Assembly: GCA_014898415.1 (NCBI GenBank)
Contig: RCTD01000022.1
Coordinates: 372,001-436,000, forward strand
Origin: Stromatinia cepivora
Lineage: Eukaryota > Ascomycota > Leotiomycetes > Helotiales > Sclerotiniaceae
Length of the DNA stretch: 64,000 nt
Direction: 5' to 3'
A program made the translations under genes and the position numbers. The notes below the pieces were generated by a model. It did no database searches and was not told where the DNA came from. It saw only the letters and a list, made by a program, of their open reading frames with translations. Shown piece by piece: positions 58,476-64,000 of this stretch (its first letter is position 1; each line of letters starts with the position of its first letter).

Positions 58476-61400
58476 GATGGACAGTGATGATAGAACGACG
58501 AGACCGGCAAGTAAGAAGCAACCAAGATATGGTTTAAAAATTAATAGAATTTAAATCGATTGATCCGGCCGGCGGAGGGAAAGAATTATAAACGATTTCT
58601 TACCTCAAGTAAGAGGTAGAAACAACTTTGAAAGAAAAGAAGGTATAAAGAGAGAGTGGGCCTGCCCGAAAATTGAAGTGGGAGAGGTGGCGATGATAGT
58701 TTAATCTGCCAGAGGAAGAAAATATAAATGATGGGGAGCAGAAGAAAGGAATAGGAAGAAGGATAGGAATACAATAGGTGTCTTGCCACGGAGAAGTGCC
58801 TAGGATGGAAAAACACGAATTCGTTACAGAAAGTCGTAGACATTCGGAATCAAAAACTACAATGTGAAGCTCTGATCTTGATCACTCGATACAAAATGAG
58901 CATGAGCATGTAGGTACTCCAGACAAATTTTGTCGGACTTACGATTTTTGGTTGGAAGCTCGGCTATAGCCCTGTCTGCTAAGAGACAATTCCATGGCCA
59001 CAATTGCTAGTTTCTCCAATTACGGAGGGGTGTAGCATGTACGAGACGTCTGAGGGTCAGTCTATGGCGTTTTTGTGACAGTGGGACCATCGTATGATGC
59101 ATGATGAAGTTTTTGATGAACAGCGTTGATTGGAAGATTGAGGCCACGGCCTGTCAGATGAGTGGCGGTCGCAAATGACGCTTGTCAATGCATGCATACC
59201 GGTACGGGACTCGAGGAACGGTTGCAGGGCGCCTGGAGTAATTTCGTGTTCATCTACTGATAATCTGGGGACAGGAAATGTGATCCACGACAACAAAAAG
59301 GAATGCCCTACCCGTGTAGGATTTCGGCACCGAGATGCGATTGTATGTAAAAGTATCAAATGGAAAAAAGACTCTTCTGTACCCCTTAGGTTGAGGAGAC
59401 TCCAGCGTTTTCGACATGTTGTTGAGACATCTATGTTGTCTGGAGAATGAGGTGTGAAGCTTTCCGAGTCTCATCATCAAATCAATAAATGTTATCACTA
59501 ACCCGATCGGTGTATTTTATTCCGGTACCAACCTCATTGGGTAATAAGTGTTTCGTAAATATTTATTAGCTCACCGTGCTCGCTTGCGAACGGCACATTC
59601 TGACATGCGAAGTAGCCCGGCTGCTTATCACAGATTTGATCCTATTCCAACGAAACGCGAATAACCTCATATTATTTCTATCGTCTCCATCAGATTTCAA
59701 TATTTATCGTCCAGTGGAATGATGGTATTCTAAATCATACTTTCTTCAATTGTGGTATGATGTTCACACAATTTTACATACGGGAGGATACGACACAAAA
59801 TATTCTTCAACTATATTTCAATGGATGCGGAGTATGCATGCCTTGCACGCACATATGTATGTTTACTTGCGCCATTTCATAGCGATTGGCTGAGGATTAT
59901 CTTCAGGGGAAATTTGTTGAAGATACTTTTTGCGCAGCGAACAAATGAGAGGTCGTTAACTTTCCTCTAAGCGCCCATGTGAGATCATTCAAACTGTTGG
60001 TTAGATCAAATTTAGATCTATCGGCATCATCATTCCGGATCAGCACGTTTCTCATCTGCCACCAACAAGACTTCGGTTCTAAATCCATACAACACAGCAT
60101 TTCTATGTTCTAATTATGCTTCACTATTTTCCTATAATATTTTGAATCATGCTTTGCCACCATCCGATATCAAACTTCCGTACCAAATTTATCTGTCAAG
60201 GCTCAAGGAGTCCCGTCAGATGTGTACCGCTTGTATAACCTGATATAAATATGTGGAGGATGAAATCAGAGGATGCGAACATTCTTTCGATTTTCATATC
60301 AATTTTATAGTGTCGGCAACATATTTTGAAGTCGTTCTATCGAGGTGTCCTCCGACCCTGCATTGTTGCTTTTCAGCGTCAATTCCTGAAACGCCACTCA
60401 TCGTTTGATTCTTTCCGATGCAAGTCAGCTCGTGAAAAATTCTTTGCCGCAACATGCCATTTTATGTACTCAGCCTTCGCAGTGGGGTCGAATACTAGGC
60501 TATCACGCCATCTGTACTACAAGGCTAAATTTACACAAGCATGTGAGTACCAACCAGGATTTGTAAGCAAAGGAAATAAACAGCTCTTTTTTTGCAGTGC
60601 ATGAATACGGGTCTCCAAGTGGTCTCCCTATTATAATCCTGCCTTTCCACTACTCTGAACGTCTTTTCGTTGATAATAGTATATTCCTACTGCGCAATTT
60701 CGACGTAGACTCATCGCGGTGTAAAATATATTCTTGTTCTAGCGAATCCTCTTAATGGTCTTCATACTGTCCTAGGATTCTTTGTCAATTTTCATCCGCC
60801 GTCGATGGAACAATATTGGAAGGTCTTAAATATCTTCCTCTTGCTATCATTATGTACATTAACCGTAGGGTTTATCTGCACATCAGTACAAATATTTCTA
60901 CTGATATTAACAGGAACATCTCCGGAGCTCGTCTAGAAGGCAGCATTCGTCTGAAATATGCCGTAGTAGGGGGTTCTAGTGATTTTTCTGCTTAGAAATG
61001 CTCTTCTTTTGAAACGAGTAGATTCAATATTTGCTAATTGAATCCACCCATACATTAATAGGACACTAATAGCCTTGTGTGTATTGATCTTTATATATTC
61101 CTTCAGCCCTGCGTTGATGGAACTAATAGCACATATCAGGATTCTACCTTTATCTATCAACATGGACATGTGCCCAATTCAGGAATTTGGGGAAGAGTTT
61201 GTGGCATGAACCGCCTAGCTCTTAGTCATTGATCCCTCCACATTGGTGTTGTTACCGAAGTGGCGAAGCTTGAAATATGACCCCACTACCGTCCGATACT
61301 TACCCACGGTTGAGACTTCTGCTGGGTCAATTACATCGTATTGTCAACTATTTGCTCCCCATCATTAATGTTCAATCACAAATCATACTGGAGATATTCT

Positions 61401-62128
61401 CACTATGCATTCTAAATACGCTATCTCCGACATGTTTTAGAGTACCTCATTCTCATTGGGTGTTTGTCCGTTTAATTTTATTCAACTAAAAACCAAATCA
61501 CAACTCCACGTGAGGAATTTCCGGTTCTAGTTTCCAGGTACATTTGAGAGTTAATTGTTTGTTATCTCTCTCAGAAAATATATGGTTTCATATATTTTGT
61601 AAGAGGACAATTTGTTGTAAAGAAAATGTGATAATTTGGCTGGTTTATATGAGTCATGAACCAATATTGCTGTTCTAGTGTAAGGATTTGTTAATTCTCG
61701 GTTTTCTTGAGAGCTTCTGGCGGATATTGATTTATTTCATCCTTGCGATGGGAGATTTGAAAAGTAGAAAGTTCTATGTTTTGTGATGCTTAGTGCTGTC
61801 TCCATGAAAATGACGGGAATGACTTCTGTTGGTAGTGGAAGCGCACTTTCTGTGTTTATCAACTGTTCCTTCCTTTTTGATCTTCTCCCTCTCTTCCCTT
61901 TTTCGTGGCTTCCTTTTTCCTATCTTATATTGATATAGATTTAGATAACACCGTGGAAATATTTTCAAACCCACCATGATTTTCCGTCTTGGTTTCGATT
62001 TACATCGTCTAATACTCAGGACTCTATACTTCGATTTTCAGACTCTCCGGAGGCTTCCATAAAAAGTAAGACTCTTACATACTATTGACAAGTGCCCTTT
62101 TATTCAAGGGAAGAATTCGTATTCAAAT
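58476..62128. other. Long gene-poor intergenic region
   Basis: About 3.6 kb. 58600-58850 is purine-rich on the plus strand, i.e. a pyrimidine-rich leader for the minus-strand secreted-protein gene. Frames at 59057-59359, 59175-59450 and 60326-60604 are short, overlap each other or lack features, and are not called. No repeat family, MITE or RNA gene was recognised. Confidence 0.5.
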
Positions 62129-64000
62129 ATGCCACCAAAATACTCGAAATCTCCAGATATAGACGAAAGTAACCACGATTTATCGACAGCACCCACAACA
62201 CCAGATGATAGTCTTAATTTCAGTCCCGTATTACAGGCTTTGAGCTTGGATGATGGAATTATATTGGAAAAACTTCCTATGAATCAAATATCTGCGCATC
62301 ATCTCTTGGGAAATATTTGTTTTGTGGGTGCGGGATATGTTGGTATGTGCAACTTCTTAGTTCCCGTCAATATAATTGTCTCGAACTCAACCAAAGAACT
62401 TTATTGACTCCGCTACAAGGTGGACCAACAGCAGCCATCCTCGCTCTTCAAAACCCACGCATCAAATTCACAGTCATCGATAAAGACTCTTTAAAAATCA
62501 AACAATGGAATTCAAAACACCTACCAATCCACGAACCTGGACTACCAGAAATCATTCGTATATGTCGTGATGGATCGAGGGCCTTTTCACTCTCCAACGA
62601 TTCCTCAAAAGATGTTGAATCCTTTTCTGGAGGATTGGCCGAGCGGAATCATCATGTTCATATTCCCGCGCGATCACCTAATTTATTCTTCTCTGATAAT
62701 ATTGAGATGAGTCTGCGTGAAGCAGATTTAATCATGATTGCAGTTAATACACCTACAAAAACCTATGGCATAGGAGCTGGTAAAGCAACGGATATGATGG
62801 CTGTAATATCTGCTGTGCAAGATATTGGGAAATATGCAAAGGCTGGAACTATCATAGTAGAGAAAAGTACCGTGCCTGGTAGAACTGGAGAATTCATCAA
62901 AAATACCGTAAAACATCCCTTCACTCCACTTCCACAAAAAATAATAACTAACACCCCATAGCTAGCAATCCACCGTCCCCATACCAACTTCCCCATTCTT
63001 TCCTCCCCCGAATTCCTCTCCGCCGGTACCGCAATCCGCGATCTCTTATATCCAGACCGCATCCTCATCGGTTCCTCTCCCAGTCGCACTTCCAATCCCG
63101 CCGCCAACTCCCTCGCATCCCTCTACCACTGGCTTCCCTCATCAAAAATAGTCCACACCTCGACCTCCTCCTCCGAACTCGCAAAACTCGTTTCTAACGC
63201 AATGTTAGCACAACGAATAAGTTCCATCAATAGTATTTCCGCAATATGCGAGTCTATAGACGCAAACGCCGATGAAGTAGCTACTGCTGTAGGTATGGAT
63301 TCTAGAATTGGATGTAAATACTTGAAAGCGGGCATAGGATTTGGAGGGAGTTGTTTTGGGAAGGATATTAGGAGCTTGGTGTTTTTGGCGGAGGAATTGG
63401 GGTTAGATGAAGTTGTGGCGTATTGGGGGAGTGTTCTGGCGGTCAATGAGTGGCAGAGACGGAGGTGGGTGGAGGGGATTGTCAAGGCTTTGGGAGGTGG
63501 GTTAGGGCGGAAGAGGCTTGTGGTTTTGGGGTATGCTTTTAAGAGAGGAACGGGGGATGTGAGGGAGAGTTTGGCGGGGGAGGTGGTAAGAATGTTGGGA
63601 GAGGAGCGACCGGGATGTATTGTGGTTTGGGATGATGGGTGTGAGAGTGAGGTTTTGAAGGAGGAATTAAGAGGGGTTGAGGGGGCGAGAGTCGAAGAGG
63701 ATTTGTATGTTGCGTGTGAAGGGGCAGATGCGGTACTGGTTTGTAGGGAACTGGAAACACCTTCGACAGACGCGAACTCGGAATTAGAAGATCCAAGGCC
63801 ATTCTCAAACAATCCATCGGAAATTGATTTGCTAAATATACGAAACTACCTATCATCGGTGTCTGACTCTAACTTAGATAAAGACGATCCACTAGGAAGA
63901 CTACATCCCGAACCAGCCTGCGAGGACGAAGAAAATTGCACGAAATGTGAGCACGAGCATAAAATGAAGAAAAATACAAAAAAAGCGCAAACTATCGACT
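62129..64000 (+). CDS. UDP-glucose 6-dehydrogenase, truncated by the window edge
   Basis: Exons 62129-62342, 62420-62907 and 62962 onward; the frame is still open at 64000 and the gene continues outside. Converts UDP-glucose to UDP-glucuronate with two NAD+. After a serine/proline-rich N-terminal extension (about 65 residues) come the dinucleotide-binding start NICFVGAGYVGGPTAAILAL, DLIMIAVNTPTKTYGIGAGK, GTIIVEKSTVPGRTGEFIKN, SSPEFLSAGTAIRDLLYPDR with ILIGSS, LVSNAMLAQRISSINSISAI and the active-site cysteine in GIGFGGSCFGKDI; the C-terminal domain begins VVLGYAFKRGTGDVRES. The visible tail is acidic then cysteine/lysine rich (LHPEPACEDEENCTKCEHEH). Introns are 77 and 54 bp. Confidence 0.95.

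Noticed and set aside
59057..60604. Frames of 78-100 codons in the gene-poor region
   Set aside because: They overlap on opposite strands or lack any motif, signal peptide or intron structure.
63123..63812. 229-codon minus-strand frame
   Set aside because: Shadow of the UDP-glucose dehydrogenase coding exon, whose motifs are clear on the plus strand.

Overview
The window is nuclear DNA of a filamentous ascomycete. Genes are interrupted by short GT-AG introns, mostly about 47-75 bp, with fungal branch points. Intergenic DNA is AT-rich and full of microsatellites. The gene set (oxaloacetate hydrolase-like enzyme, GH28 rhamnogalacturonase, 2EXR protein, Zn2Cys6 factor, fungal P450) fits a plant-associated Leotiomycete, most likely Sclerotiniaceae (Botrytis/Sclerotinia-like). 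That placement is inference from protein resemblance. No rRNA, tRNA, CRISPR or viral gene was recognised.

Layout. 0.4-8.0 kb: a 2EXR-domain gene, then two tandem minus-strand paralogues with a fungal helical N-terminal domain and ankyrin-like segments; the first carries three MITEs and the second is frameshifted. 8.3-9.7 kb: a mitochondrial dehydrogenase kinase with one in-frame TGA. 10.2-10.5 kb: a tiny spliced inhibitor-like gene. 11.4-12.6 kb: an oxaloacetate hydrolase-like enzyme. 14.6-19.7 kb: a DUF1275 membrane protein and the ribosome-biogenesis GTPase BMS1. 19.7-25.8 kb: a repeat-rich zone around a quinone-oxidoreductase-like MDR gene. 25.8-29.4 kb: a divergent indoleamine 2,3-dioxygenase/kynureninase pair. 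31.9-36.7 kb: a Zn2Cys6 factor, a small unknown gene and a ketopantoate-reductase-like gene with an in-frame TGA. 37.1-40.3 kb: the rhamnogalacturonase, with MITEs in its introns and on both sides. 41.4-44.2 kb: decayed unknown genes. 44.7-46.5 kb: a P450. 48.5-55.7 kb: a 2,359-residue acidic protein. 57.4-58.5 kb: a secreted or type I membrane protein. 62.1 kb to the edge: UDP-glucose dehydrogenase, cut by the window end.

The main non-gene discovery is a family of short hAT-like MITEs. The terminal repeat begins CAGGGTATCCAATAGTCCGG and copies have 8-bp target duplications. A second, mariner-like MITE has TA duplications. They sit in introns and at gene ends: one is nested in the other inside a rhamnogalacturonase intron, one supplies the stop codon and last residues of the ankyrin-like protein, and one occupies an intron that its tandem paralogue lacks. 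Removing them brings the measured host introns back to about 50 bp.

Functionally, two genes of the kynurenine (de novo NAD) route share one promoter region. The rhamnogalacturonase and the oxalate-forming candidate fit attack on plant walls. The other genes are housekeeping or unknown. Exon boundaries were read by hand; the complete gene models sum to whole codons.
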